A stretch of 64,000 nt of DNA from Lewinellaceae bacterium (GTDB taxonomy: Bacteria; Bacteroidota; Bacteroidia; Chitinophagales; Saprospiraceae). The DNA is taken from positions 1 through 64,000 of the forward strand of contig JADJUJ010000001.1 of assembly GCA_016710765.1 (NCBI GenBank). The letters are read 5' to 3'. This document shows positions 18,501 through 28,763 of this stretch, piece after piece. Position numbers and translations under genes: made by a program. Each line of letters begins with the position of its first letter. The first letter of the stretch is position 1. Below the pieces are notes generated by a model. That model was given only the letters and a program-made list of their open reading frames with translations. It was not told the origin of the DNA and searched no databases.

Positions 18501-21500
18501 CAGTAGCATCAATCTGCGTGACCAGGGGAACATCGCAGTTGTCTTCCGCCAGCGGAAGGGCGAAGTTCACATAAGCATCACAGTGATCCGTTTCTGCATT
18601 CTCAATTACCGGAGGATAAGGGCAATTGATGAAGTACGGGGGATCGTCGTCGAGTACGGTAACACTAAAGGAACAGGTTACGGTATTTCCTACCGCATCT
18701 TCAGCATAGTAATACACCGTGCTGATGCCTTTTTGGAATTCGTATTCTGCAGTGAACAGGTTCGGCAGCGGAGTACCCGGTGCGATGTTCAGCAGATCGT
18801 CCAATACAAACGGACCTTCAATCGTTCCGTCCGGATTGTTAATTTGATAATTGTAGAGTACTACAGCACAGTTGTCGTGCGGCAGGTTATGCTGCCATTG
18901 GTACTGGCTTTCGCACAGCAGGGGCTCCGTAAACAAGGTTGGCGGAGCAGGAGGGCAGGTAAGGGTTGGGCTTTCCGTAAGGTCGGAATTGTCGCAAGAA
19001 CCAGAGTGGAAGATTTCACAACCACGAGCATCTACTACCGTGAATGACCAGTTCGAGAACGGGTTGTACACGATGCGCAATTCGCCCAGGTCCTCGGTAA
19101 AGTCATTGATATCATGTGCAGGACCTTCGTAGGTGTATTCACCATCAACGTCATCCACAATGCCGTCGCCGTTTACATCCAGTACACCATCGGAGTATTG
19201 AATGGTATAAGGCTCAAGACCGCCGGACAATACGCCAAGATCGACGATGCGTACATTTTCCTCAACACAAGCGCATTCTGGCGCCTCCATGGCCAAAGGC
19301 TGGCGGAGTTCGAATACATCGTGCGCGATTTCATAACAGCCGGTAATTACAGCGCCATTTTGTGCAACCTGTGCACCGATGGTGAGTATGTAAGAAATGG
19401 TCACATAACCTGAACCAGCACCAGGGGTATAAACACCCGTCAATGGGTCAACATAACCAATGTCGCCAGGTGTGGCAGCAGAGGTACCAATGGTTACACC
19501 TGAACCAGGTGCAGGACCAAATGCAGTGATACCGAAGTAGCCACCCACATTAGGACCGAGCGTGCCAACCAAACTGTGCGGAATGGTGGTGCCATTCGGA
19601 CGTGTAATGGTCAGATAGTTGCTAAAATCAAGCTGAGCAGAATTGTTTGCTTCCAAACAGATTTCAGGAACATCCAGTTCTACGTCAAATCCTTCGAAGA
19701 AGTCTTCGACAATAATTTGGGACAGGCAGTTGCGTGCGTTGCCGTATTGGTCAACCGCGCGAAGCGTAACCGTGTTGCTTCCTTTATCAAAGCAATCAAA
19801 CGTAATTTCAGAAGCGAATGGATCAAGGTCTTTTTGAATGGTCAGTGTTACAGGACCGCAATTGTCAGTAGTACCACCATCAACCTGAGCAGCAGTTACC
19901 GTTACGGAACCATTGTTGTCCAGTTGAACCGTGAGGTCCTGACATGCGATGGTTGGCAGTTGCTTGTCTTCTACGGTTACCGTGAAAGAGCAAGATTGCG
20001 TAGTAGGGTTGCCGTTTTGATCCGGAGCATTCAAGGTGTATTTAACCGTGTTGGTGCCGATTGGGAATACCGTTCCGCTCGCATCATTGTTTCCGGTTGC
20101 GAAGATGTCACCAGGAACAGGATTGGCAGCCGTGCCTTCCCATGCTTGCCAGGTCATTACAGCATCACAGCTGCCCAAGCCTTCCAGTGGCGTTATACCA
20201 GTAACCACCTTGCTACAAAGGTCTACATCGGTTTTGATAACCAGGTTTGCCGGGCAAAGAATAGAAGGCTGTTGACCCGGGGAAATGGTTACTGTAAAGT
20301 CACAATAGCTCTTCAAGCCGTTGCAGGCAGTGGCCTCATAGACCACTGTATAATCGTTATTTCCACCTGGCTGGTAGGTAACAAACTGACCAGAAGTAAG
20401 GGTTTGATTTACCGGTATGGTATTTGGCCAATCGGCGGAGTTGGTTAATTGGGTTACATTATTTACAACCGTTTTGTCGCAGTTGTCTGTGGCAACAGGT
20501 GCTGACCAGTTGGCGAATGCTGCACAGTTCGGGCCATCGCTGAACGTATAGGTAGCAGGGCAATTCACGAAGGATGGTGGTTGGTCGTTGTAAACGAAAA
20601 CCTTATAGTCGTCCACATCCGAAAAACCAATATCAACGCCACAACCTGCAACCTCAAGCAGGTAATCCAGGGTATTACCAATCAGCGGAATGGCCTTGAT
20701 GGGTAAGGCATCCAATAGGTTGTAGGAATCGGCTGGATCCTGGCACGGCCCCTTGGGCGCTCCATTGGCGGAAGCAACGATCCGAACGGTTATGGTACCC
20801 TGTCCTGGGACATTGTTGGGCACACACGCATTCATGAGGTTGTTGAGGTTTTGCTCATCCACCTTGGTGTCAAAGTTCCCATCACCGTCTGTATCCGCCC
20901 ATACCTGGTAGCCTTGGCCATTGCCAAAGGCGTCCAAGAGGAAGGTCAAGATATCATCGTCGCAGAAACTGGAAGGGATCCAGCCAAATGGACGGATCTC
21001 AATATCACCCAAAAACCCAAGGTCGACGCAAATGCAGAACTGAAGCAGGTCGCAAAGACCACCGACCAGGGGCAGGTCGGAAAAACTGGGAAGGTCTGAC
21101 TGGGAAAGGCCGCCAATCATAAATTGGGCATCGTATTCCACACAGACTTCAGGATCGTTACAGGAAATGGCCTCTTCCTGGCCATTATAGCCATGGACAT
21201 CGGCAAAAAACACCTGACCAAGGTTGATGGAAAAGAAGGAACAGGTAAAAGTAAAGTCTGGATTGGTGTTGACTTCACAAGGATCACTACCAACAATACC
21301 CGGGCAATCGTTGTTACAATTCGGGACCTGTACGATGGAAATCGTTTTACACAAAGAAGTAGTACAAGAATTCGGTGTAGCATTGGTTCCACAGGCACCG
21401 GCTGGTGCAGGAATGGTTTCCTCCAGGCAAATGCTGATACTGCCTGCGCTATAATCTGGAGCGCCAACGAAATCTACCGTAATGGTAGGTGTCATTGAGG

Positions 21501-22656
21501 TAGCATTCGTAAGGGTGGCATGTAAACCACCAGTAGTAGTAACCGACCAAAGGTAGGTACCGCCTACTGGAAGTGAATTGGCCGTTACAGAAATAACGCG
21601 CGGAGCCGATCCTGTTTCATAACAATCGGTCGCACCCGATCCAATCGTAAATGAAGTGGTTGGCGCCTCTGTAATAACCAGATAAGCGTCATCCACTAAT
21701 ATGCCATTGTCACAACCATTTGGGTTGGGAAGTGTATACCGGATATGGAAACAGCCTGGTGTTGTGTATTCCAGATTAGTACCATTAATGGTGCCCCCAC
21801 CGCTAAGGATGGAAAAGGCACCACCCGTTGTGGTCTGATCTGAAGTTAAAGTCAGTAACGAGATCGTTTTCGTCCCAGCCTGACTAGGCGTACAAGCAGC
21901 AGAAGCATCGTTGATGGTAGCATTCGGCGCTTCATAAATATTGACCCCAAACGGTGCACTGGTTGTGCCGTTGGTTAAAGGACAAGCATAATTTACCGTA
22001 ATAGTGACATTGGTAAGGGATGTAGGCGAAACATTCGCAGGCGTAAACGTTGTTCCTGCTACGCCGTTGCCACTAAAAGAAGACGCAGAGGGAATCAGCG
22101 TCGCCAAATTGATGGCATTATCCGAACGGCAAACAGCATAACCCGCTGGAGGTGTTACTGGAACCGGCCGCACCGTAAGCGTAGTACTGGCGTTGGTCAC
22201 CGTTACCGTAGGAGGCATACCTGCAACAGTTACGGTTTCCCGCATCCTGATGGTATAGCTTGTTCCTGAAGGGCCACTTAAGAATGGGGCAACGTTTCCT
22301 GTTGCGTTGATAGAAGCCCCTGTACCCAAGTTGATATCAGTACCAGCTTCATACGTGCCGTTTTGTGCACCTACATCAAGCCACCACTGTCGGGCGCTGC
22401 CTCCAGTGAGGCCATTGGCGGTAATCGTTGACACATCACCCGGGCAGATAACGTTTGGGCTTGCGGTAAGGCTGGTCACATTGCCAAACAACTCGGGCAT
22501 TGTGAACAGCTGGTTTTCCTGGCTTACAGGGTCCCCACTATTGGTGGTGTTAGCCATTAATTGCACGGGAGAGAAGACTCCCCCCAACAAAAATACCAAC
22601 AAACCCAAACAGCTTTTCAAACCAAAGGAAGGTGTGTTTTCGTAAAGTTTTTCCAT
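12527..22656 (-). CDS. Giant T9SS surface protein: HYR repeats, P-domain, LTD-like, dockerin- and cohesin-like domains; one frameshift
   Basis: Starting at ATG 22656, preferred over upstream starts because a signal peptide follows, the protein is about 3,375 residues. The frame breaks at 13761-13762; restoring one base (CCGGC to CCGGGC) joins the 13747 and 12527 frames. In order it shows a signal peptide, Ig-like segments, and about ten HYR-type modules recognisable by PxxxCP and DNC motifs. Within these lie a lamin-tail-like stretch (about 18,130-17,890) and a proprotein-convertase P-domain (about 17,530-17,250). Near the C-terminus is a dockerin-like pair (DLVLISKHILGL and DIVELRKLILGI, about 13,560-13,390), then a cohesin-like sandwich and a T9SS type A sorting domain (NAPNPW ... 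ARKMIQAR-like end). Such proteins are exported by the T9SS and act as adhesins or matrix proteins. It follows the PorV-like gene. Confidence 0.85.
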
Positions 22657-23075
22657 GAGAATATTAATTGTATTAAATTTTACACCAGGAACTAGCCCGA
22701 TAATACAGAAGGATGCATTCAAAATATCAGATAAAAGCATCAAATAACTCCCTCGAAAAGCCGATTACTGCTTATCGAAAAAAGTAATTTGGGTGCAATT
22801 ACTGCTTATACTTTTTCAAAGTGGAAGCGATATTGAAGAATTTCAATACCATAGCGCCGAAAAAATGCGCCTGCTTTCCACGAGATCAAAATCAAGGATT
22901 AAAAAAAACTTAAGCAAATGTAGGCCACTTTTAGGATTCAACCAAACGCAAAAACAAAAAAAGCACTTTCCATCGGTAAAAACCACATTTACTTCCGCAC
23001 TTTTTTTTAAATAACAATATCGCTTACACAGGGCAAAAACCTCGCCAAACTGCATTTTTAACCCATTCTAATAAA

Positions 23076-23114
23076 AATGATGGCCGTCCGGCAAGATGCC
23101 GAACGACCATTATT
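23076..23114. terminator. Bidirectional hairpin downstream of the PorV-like gene
   Basis: Arms 23076-23092 and 23098-23114 pair over 17 bp with three G-U-type mismatches, flanked by A runs on the left and T runs on the right, so it can work in both directions. It resembles the hairpin at 23248-23284 in sequence. The remaining intergenic space 22657-23319 holds no gene. Confidence 0.65.
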
Positions 23115-23247
23115 TTTAAAATAAATTTAATACGGGGCAGTGGTGTTAAGCACACTTCTCCCACCAGGTCTGAACATTGCGGCTTAAACAAGTGTAGGCA
23201 TGTCTATTGATGACGCCACAAAACCTGGCCAGAAAATCAAGTAAACT

Positions 23248-23284
23248 AAAATGGTCGTTCCCCTGCACGAGGAACGACCATTTT
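23248..23284. terminator. Terminator hairpin of the PorV-like gene
   Basis: A perfect 14-bp stem (23248-23261 with 23271-23284) carries the word ATGGTCGTTC and is flanked by A and T runs. It lies 36 bp past the stop codon of the PorV-like gene on the minus strand. Its partner hairpin 170 bp further on uses almost the same stem sequence. Confidence 0.75.
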
Positions 23285-23319
23285 TAATAGAAATCTGCCC
23301 TAAGGCAAACCTAAGGGTC

Positions 23320-24369
23320 CTACAAATCAATCCGTATACCCACATTGTGGATACCATTGAATACTTTGGTTTGGCGATAGCTGTAATCAATGGCCAGCTG
23401 AGGCGTTTGCGAGCCCCTTTTCAGAGGCGCTTGTACCGTTACACCAGCTGCGATACCATTGTCGAGCGAAGATTCAATGGTGTTGGTATCAAACTCGTTT
23501 TTGTAGGCCACGCGGAGTTGGAAATTTTTGTTCAGCCCAAATTCCAAACCAAGTCCGTACTGGTCGCGGGAGAAGGCATTTGAACAGAAATTACCCATCA
23601 GCGAGAGTTTGCTGCTCTTGCCCAACAACCAATCGTAGGAGGTACCAATGTTGAGCTGAGAAGGTAATTCGTAGGCTGCCGGACGCTCCTGATAAGTAAT
23701 CAGGTACTCGAAAGTTGGGCCCGGGTTTGGACGTGTTTTTGACAAGCCTTCACCTTTGAACTGCATTTTGCCACCCACGTTGCGCAGCGAAATGCCGAAC
23801 TTGAAGTTGTCGTCGGCACCGGTGACATACTGTACACCGGCATCAAGGCCAACAGCAGTAGCAGATGCATTGGAAATGGATTCACTCACCATTTTAACGG
23901 CAAAACCCACAGAAACTTTGTTGGCAAACAAGTGTGAGTAGGATACTGCCAGGTTGAAGAAGGTAGGGCTGAAGTAAGCGCCGGTTCCTTCCGGCGTATT
24001 TTCTGTGGTATATTCCAGATCGCCCATATCAAAAGCCACAAGACCCAAGCCAAAAACGCCATTTTTACCCACTTTTTGAGCAAGTCCAAGCGCATTCAAG
24101 CTAAGATCAGCACCGTCCAGATAACGGGTATGGGCCAGGTTGATCTGGGTCTTGTTGATCCGGCAAATACCGGCCACGTTCATAAACAAGGCGTCAGTAC
24201 CGGTAACAGATGAGGTGTTAAGCGAGTGCAAACCCGCTGAACGGGCCCAGGGGTTGATGAGCAGCTGGTTAGCGCCGGCTTCTCCCTGGCGGTCGGGGTT
24301 GCCGCTCCAGGCAGCGCCAGCCACCAGCAATCCCAGACAGGACAATAGGATTCGGTATATAATTTTCAT
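23320..24369 (-). CDS. PorV/PorQ-family outer-membrane protein
   Basis: From the ATG at 24369 (MKIIYR, chosen because it starts the signal peptide) the product is 349 residues. After cleavage near residue 22 it shows the PorV/PorQ pattern: ANQLLINPWARSAG, DALFMNVAGI, then alternating beta strands of a FadL-like barrel ending NVGIRIDL. PorV carries T9SS cargo from the translocon to the surface attachment complex; PorQ pairs with PorZ. This gene follows a T9SS-targeted protein and a TonB receptor on the same strand, suggesting a dedicated shuttle or barrel partner rather than the housekeeping PorV. Identity as PorV versus a related family member cannot be settled from sequence reading alone. 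Confidence 0.8.
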   Translation of the reverse strand: MKIIYRILLSCLGLLVAGAAWSGNPDRQGEAGANQLLINPWARSAGLHSLNTSSVTGTDALFMNVAGICRINKTQINLAHTRYLDGADLSLNALGLAQKVGKNGVFGLGLVAFDMGDLEYTTENTPEGTGAYFSPTFFNLAVSYSHLFANKVSVGFAVKMVSESISNASATAVGLDAGVQYVTGADDNFKFGISLRNVGGKMQFKGEGLSKTRPNPGPTFEYLITYQERPAAYELPSQLNIGTSYDWLLGKSSKLSLMGNFCSNAFSRDQYGLGLEFGLNKNFQLRVAYKNEFDTNTIESSLDNGIAAGVTVQAPLKRGSQTPQLAIDYSYRQTKVFNGIHNVGIRIDL

Positions 24370-24397
24370 AAATCTTGAATTTGAAAGGTACAATTAG

Positions 24398-24617
24398 CTG
24401 GGCTTTAGCCATTGGTCTTTAGTCTTTGGCTTTGCTCCGAAGGATTAACTATTGGGTTTTCAATGCATTAATTTTTAACAAAATATTCGTTGATAAAGAA
24501 TGCACTTGCAGTTTTAAAAAGGGTGTTCAAAATTTAATGCTAATATCTCTGGTATTTAATCTGGTATTGTAAATCGAGATCGAAGCCAAAGACAAACACC
24601 CAATGGCTAAAGTCCAG
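24398..24617. repeat. Long imperfect inverted repeat between cargo and PorV-like genes
   Basis: The stretch 24398-24432 and the complement of 24583-24617 match at most positions (shared words CTTTAGCCATTGG and GTCTTTGGCTT), separated by about 150 nt. It fills most of the 319-bp gap between the large T9SS cargo gene and the PorV-like gene. It could form a branched RNA structure that lowers readthrough between the two genes, or be a dispersed repeat. Confidence 0.5.
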
Positions 24618-24631
24618 ATTAGAACCTGGGA

Positions 24632-24676
24632 ATTTGGGATTCGCCTTGGGGTATTACCCATTAGCGAATCCCAAAT
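24632..24676. terminator. Hairpin 13 bp past the large T9SS cargo gene
   Basis: A perfect 13-bp stem, 24632-24644 with 24664-24676, encloses a 19-nt loop that itself has a small palindrome. There is no strong T run on the minus strand, so it may be an RNA-stabilising hairpin or a weak terminator. Confidence 0.5.
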
Positions 24677-24688
24677 CAACCCATTATA

Positions 24689-27600
24689 TTAGTTAAGTCC
24701 TGATGCATCAAACTGCCTGGCAATACCAAACCATTTGAGTGTTCGTTCTCCCATACCGGGCGCCGAAACGTGGATGAGGTAAACCCCACTCGCCACCTGA
24801 ATGCCTTTGTTGTTCTTCAGGTCCCATTCCAATGCCGGCGTAATTTGCATGTACGGTGCGTACTGCTCATTCCGCTGATACTGGCGAATGAACTTACCAT
24901 CCAGAGAGTAAATCGTTACCGTACACTTACCTGGCAGGTTGGTAATTTTTACCGTATTGGTAAACTGCGAGGTCTCATAATCTGAGAATCCATAGTACGG
25001 GTTCGGAACTACTTTCACAGAATCAAGCGCATTACCAACTTGCACCTCATTGAGGGCAAGCGACTGGCGGTTGTCGATCTTGATCAGATACTTCGGATGC
25101 AGGTTGGCATTGTTAGCATCTACCGTAAATGGTGCGTATGGATTGTCTACACGCAACTTTATGGTAGCATCGTTGGGAATCAAACCATCCCGCAACGACT
25201 TCATCTGGAAACCTGGCGCCATTTGCACCATACCTGCCCATGCCAGTGTACGCAATTGCGTGATTTTCTGCGTGGCAGAAGTAGCAACTTCCGGGCTCAA
25301 ACGCTTGTACAATTCAGCACACTCATCGTAGTTAGTATTGGTAACATACACCCAGTGCTGGCCACCCAGAACCAAATCGAAATAATCGGTGAAACTGTTG
25401 TTGTCACGGAGGAACTGATCAGTTGGGTTCCATAGCATGTCGCGACCGGTAAAGGCAGCGTTCAAATCGCTCTTATAGCAAGAGTTCTCACCAAAGAAAA
25501 TATTCAGGCGCTTACCAGTTTCCACGTCAATGGCATAACCAGGGAACCATCCCATGCCATAAATTGGGTTGCCGTTGGCATCGGTAGCACCGTCCGGATC
25601 GGGTAAACCGTCGTTGTCGTTATCGTCCTTACCCACTGAGAGGGAATAACGCGTGTCAAACATCTGACGGATCTTGTTTGGCGCGGGGCTTTCGGTTTGC
25701 AGATCGGGATCCTTAGGCGAGTAGTCGCCGGAGGTCCAGTAACCGGAAGCAGATTCCACCACGATACAGCGGCTCCACTTGCTCGTGTCGCTGGTCAATA
25801 CAATGTCCACGTTGGGCAATGCATTGAGTTTGCGGTAGCGGTTGTTTGGATCGTTAAAGTTGGTAGAACTACCCACCACGGTTTGGTTAAGGAAGTTTCC
25901 TACCTGCTTGGTTGTCCATGCCGGAGAAATCATGCGCTCGGTGTTGTTCAGGCGCCAGTCGGCCAATACATACGGTACGAAATAACCATCACCCAGCGTG
26001 CTGAGGCCTTGGTTAGGATCCATATCGGCATCATCTTCCAGCTTGCGTGTTTTCACATAGTGGAACAAACCTTGTTCCTGATCGGGAAAACCGAAGAGCC
26101 ATGGCTCGTTGCTATCGGCATAGCTGATTTCAGCACCGATACCACCGTTGGCAGGGCCCGGGTTAACGACAGTGCCACTGGGGTTGTTTACCGGTAGCGA
26201 CGGCGTGTAGTTACCCGCATCGCCAGTTTGTGCCAGGGTGATGGAGAAACCATATTGTAAAAGGAGCTGTTCGTTCAATTCACTGATCGTCCGCTCGGAG
26301 GCGATCACATCACCATTGGGAAGTTTGCGCAATTCCCAACGCGCATCGGGCTTGAGCACATTATCGGTCAGGTCATCATCTACCAGAGACAGTTCGTACT
26401 CGCCATCTTCAATTTCAAATGGATTGAAAATGGTGACCTTAACCGGCCCACGGCCAGCCTTGTAGGTCAGGGTATTGTCGAAATCAGGGCTGAGGGCTGC
26501 TTCACGGGAAGCATCGGTCAGGTCAACAAAATTGTTGCCCACACCTACACCTTGCAGACGGGTGATTTCAACACCATCGCCATAAGAAGCCTGAAGGGCC
26601 TGGTCAACAACAGGGCGTGGGATCACGGTGTAAATCTGGATATTCCTACGACCAGCAAGATAAGGACGCTGCTGGCCAACAACTGGACGAGCGATCGGAT
26701 CAAAGGTGCCAAAGTTGTTGTAAGCATAGGCCACCACAGAGAAGTAGTACTTCTTGTGGTTGATCAGACCCTTGTCGTTGCCTGAGGCAAATTTATCGTC
26801 CTGAATGCTGAAGGTATGACGGATACCGGCATCGGCGCCATCCACTTTCAGTTCAGGGTAAAAAATCAGTTCGTTCGTATTCGGGTCACGCACTTCCAGC
26901 CAGTTGTAAATTTTGCTGATGTTGTTTTTAACATCCACCTGGGCTACGATACGCGCCTTGTCGGGGTTTTCGTAATCTTTCGCAGATACGTTAGGGTCCG
27001 TCAATTGATAAATCACGTAGCCTTCAAAACGGTATTCAGCTTCTGGTGTATCCTTGATGTCTTCAGGGGCCAGGAAGTCGTTTTGTGCGTAACCTTCACG
27101 TGCGTTGTTCGACAGCGTATCGTTGGTCAGAATGGCAATGATTTCGCGGTTAACTTCCAGCCAGGCTACTGTTGGTGCATCCGGGCCATCGAGTAGTTCG
27201 AAGCAATTGTCAAACAGGCCCTGGGCTAGTTTGTCGGCACGGAACAAGCCTTCGAGATCGGGACAAGGATAAGTAATGTCCGGAACCCATGGAATACCGA
27301 TAATCAGCTCGTTAACCGCACCTGGTTTCAGCGTGAACGGGCCCGAAGCCTGAAGGGTACGGCGGTCGCCGAAGGTCAGGCCAGAGGTACACATCGACCA
27401 GCCGTTGGCATTGTTAGGTGCGTCCGGGAAGGCATAGCGAGTAGGTACTGCATTGGGGTCAGCTGGAGCATAACCGCTGCCACCAATAGTAAGCGGTGTA
27501 CCGTCGCGCCAGGTACCGGTGATGTAGTTGTAAAATTCCTGAGGAGCACTAGGGTCAGCAGTACCGGCAGGCGGGTTACCAAATCCACCGTTGTTGTAGT

Positions 27601-28729
27601 ACATGAAAGACGACATGCCGAGTTCCTCACCGAAGGTATCGAGGGGGCCACGGAAGTAGTCAACACCCAGAATTGGAATTTTATCGCAGTAGGTGGCTAC
27701 GTCGCCGCAGCTGCAACCCGGGTCACCGTCGAGGTTGTCCTGGTTGTAAACATACATGAGGGCCTTTTCCTGATCGCAACCAATGTAGTCGTCCTGGGCA
27801 CAGCCAAGGTCTGGGTCGATCCACATCGCAAAGAACATGGAGTCGATCCGTTCAGTAGCCCGGTTGATCAGCTTGTAACGCTGGAATGTCATGTCATTCA
27901 ACTCATCATTGGTGGTATAACCAAACGCCTGAACCTGAACCTCCATTTGAATGGGTTTGCCCTGGGTATTGGCGTGTGGCTGGCCACCACCATGGTCGTT
28001 GTAAATCCAAAACACCATTTCATCAGGATAGCGGTTGAGCGGACAGCCCCGGATTTCGATGGAAGGATAGTCACCTTTCAGCGGATCGTACAGCTCATCG
28101 TTGTCGGCATCGTAGAAGCCGGCAAGTGCCTGTTGGGTAAATGGAAGGTCGAAGCCGTAAACGGAGCGGAAATACAGGTTGCCGCGGGCTGGCCAGCCCT
28201 TTACACCGCGTGGGATAGCGTCTGGCGATATGTTGCCGCTGGCAATATTTTTCAGGTGAGCCCGAATTTCATCACCGGTTACGCGGAAGTGGCGGTCCCA
28301 GTTTTTACAGGTAAACTCATCGGTAACACCCTGCTCGGTGAGCGGGCCCGACCAGAAGTCGTTGTTACCACCCTGGCGGTAATCCTGGCAAGCCAGTTTA
28401 AGGTTTCCACCCGGGTCAATTCCACCCAGCCAAACAGAACCGGCAAAGATGGAAGATACCTCGCGTTGGCCGGAGGCGGGGTCTACTTTTGGTACGATGT
28501 AGCGGCCGTCGGAGAAGTCCCACCAGCAGTCGCCACCACCCAGCAAACGAGCGCGAACGTTGTTGATCTCCTGGTCGATTTGCGACTCAGAGTTGGCACA
28601 AACACCGCGTAATTTTGCTTTGTTTACCGTTATTTTCCCTGCCTTCCCGAGATTTACAGGCTCGGCGGCGGAGGCATTCCCCACCATCAGGGCAAGCACG
28701 GCAACTATCAGTATTTTGACAATGCGCAT
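24689..28729 (-). CDS. Large T9SS-secreted surface protein (type A sorting domain)
   Basis: Using ATG 28729, which begins a clean signal peptide ending NASA-AEP, the product is 1,346 residues. The body is unfamiliar: aromatic- and Asp-rich with paired cysteines near residues 60-200 and several VWLGGIDPGG-like segments. It has an acidic calcium-binding-type stretch (DNDNDGLPDPDG) in the last third. The C-terminal about 90 residues form a T9SS type A domain: VVPNPYYGFSDYE, a VTIYSLDGKFIR strand, and GVYLIHV. It starts 34 bp after the TonB receptor stop and precedes the PorV-like gene, so receptor, cargo and PorV-like protein probably act together at the cell surface. Its biochemical role is unknown. 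Confidence 0.85.
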   Translation of the reverse strand: MRIVKILIVAVLALMVGNASAAEPVNLGKAGKITVNKAKLRGVCANSESQIDQEINNVRARLLGGGDCWWDFSDGRYIVPKVDPASGQREVSSIFAGSVWLGGIDPGGNLKLACQDYRQGGNNDFWSGPLTEQGVTDEFTCKNWDRHFRVTGDEIRAHLKNIASGNISPDAIPRGVKGWPARGNLYFRSVYGFDLPFTQQALAGFYDADNDELYDPLKGDYPSIEIRGCPLNRYPDEMVFWIYNDHGGGQPHANTQGKPIQMEVQVQAFGYTTNDELNDMTFQRYKLINRATERIDSMFFAMWIDPDLGCAQDDYIGCDQEKALMYVYNQDNLDGDPGCSCGDVATYCDKIPILGVDYFRGPLDTFGEELGMSSFMYYNNGGFGNPPAGTADPSAPQEFYNYITGTWRDGTPLTIGGSGYAPADPNAVPTRYAFPDAPNNANGWSMCTSGLTFGDRRTLQASGPFTLKPGAVNELIIGIPWVPDITYPCPDLEGLFRADKLAQGLFDNCFELLDGPDAPTVAWLEVNREIIAILTNDTLSNNAREGYAQNDFLAPEDIKDTPEAEYRFEGYVIYQLTDPNVSAKDYENPDKARIVAQVDVKNNISKIYNWLEVRDPNTNELIFYPELKVDGADAGIRHTFSIQDDKFASGNDKGLINHKKYYFSVVAYAYNNFGTFDPIARPVVGQQRPYLAGRRNIQIYTVIPRPVVDQALQASYGDGVEITRLQGVGVGNNFVDLTDASREAALSPDFDNTLTYKAGRGPVKVTIFNPFEIEDGEYELSLVDDDLTDNVLKPDARWELRKLPNGDVIASERTISELNEQLLLQYGFSITLAQTGDAGNYTPSLPVNNPSGTVVNPGPANGGIGAEISYADSNEPWLFGFPDQEQGLFHYVKTRKLEDDADMDPNQGLSTLGDGYFVPYVLADWRLNNTERMISPAWTTKQVGNFLNQTVVGSSTNFNDPNNRYRKLNALPNVDIVLTSDTSKWSRCIVVESASGYWTSGDYSPKDPDLQTESPAPNKIRQMFDTRYSLSVGKDDNDNDGLPDPDGATDANGNPIYGMGWFPGYAIDVETGKRLNIFFGENSCYKSDLNAAFTGRDMLWNPTDQFLRDNNSFTDYFDLVLGGQHWVYVTNTNYDECAELYKRLSPEVATSATQKITQLRTLAWAGMVQMAPGFQMKSLRDGLIPNDATIKLRVDNPYAPFTVDANNANLHPKYLIKIDNRQSLALNEVQVGNALDSVKVVPNPYYGFSDYETSQFTNTVKITNLPGKCTVTIYSLDGKFIRQYQRNEQYAPYMQITPALEWDLKNNKGIQVASGVYLIHVSAPGMGERTLKWFGIARQFDASGLN

Positions 28730-28763
28730 AACTATTTTTTTAAAAATACAGGTTAAATGGTCT

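Noticed and set aside
24398..24676. tRNA-like or riboswitch fold in the cargo/PorV gap
   Set aside because: The pairing is one long imperfect inverted repeat plus a hairpin; no cloverleaf or known aptamer core is present.
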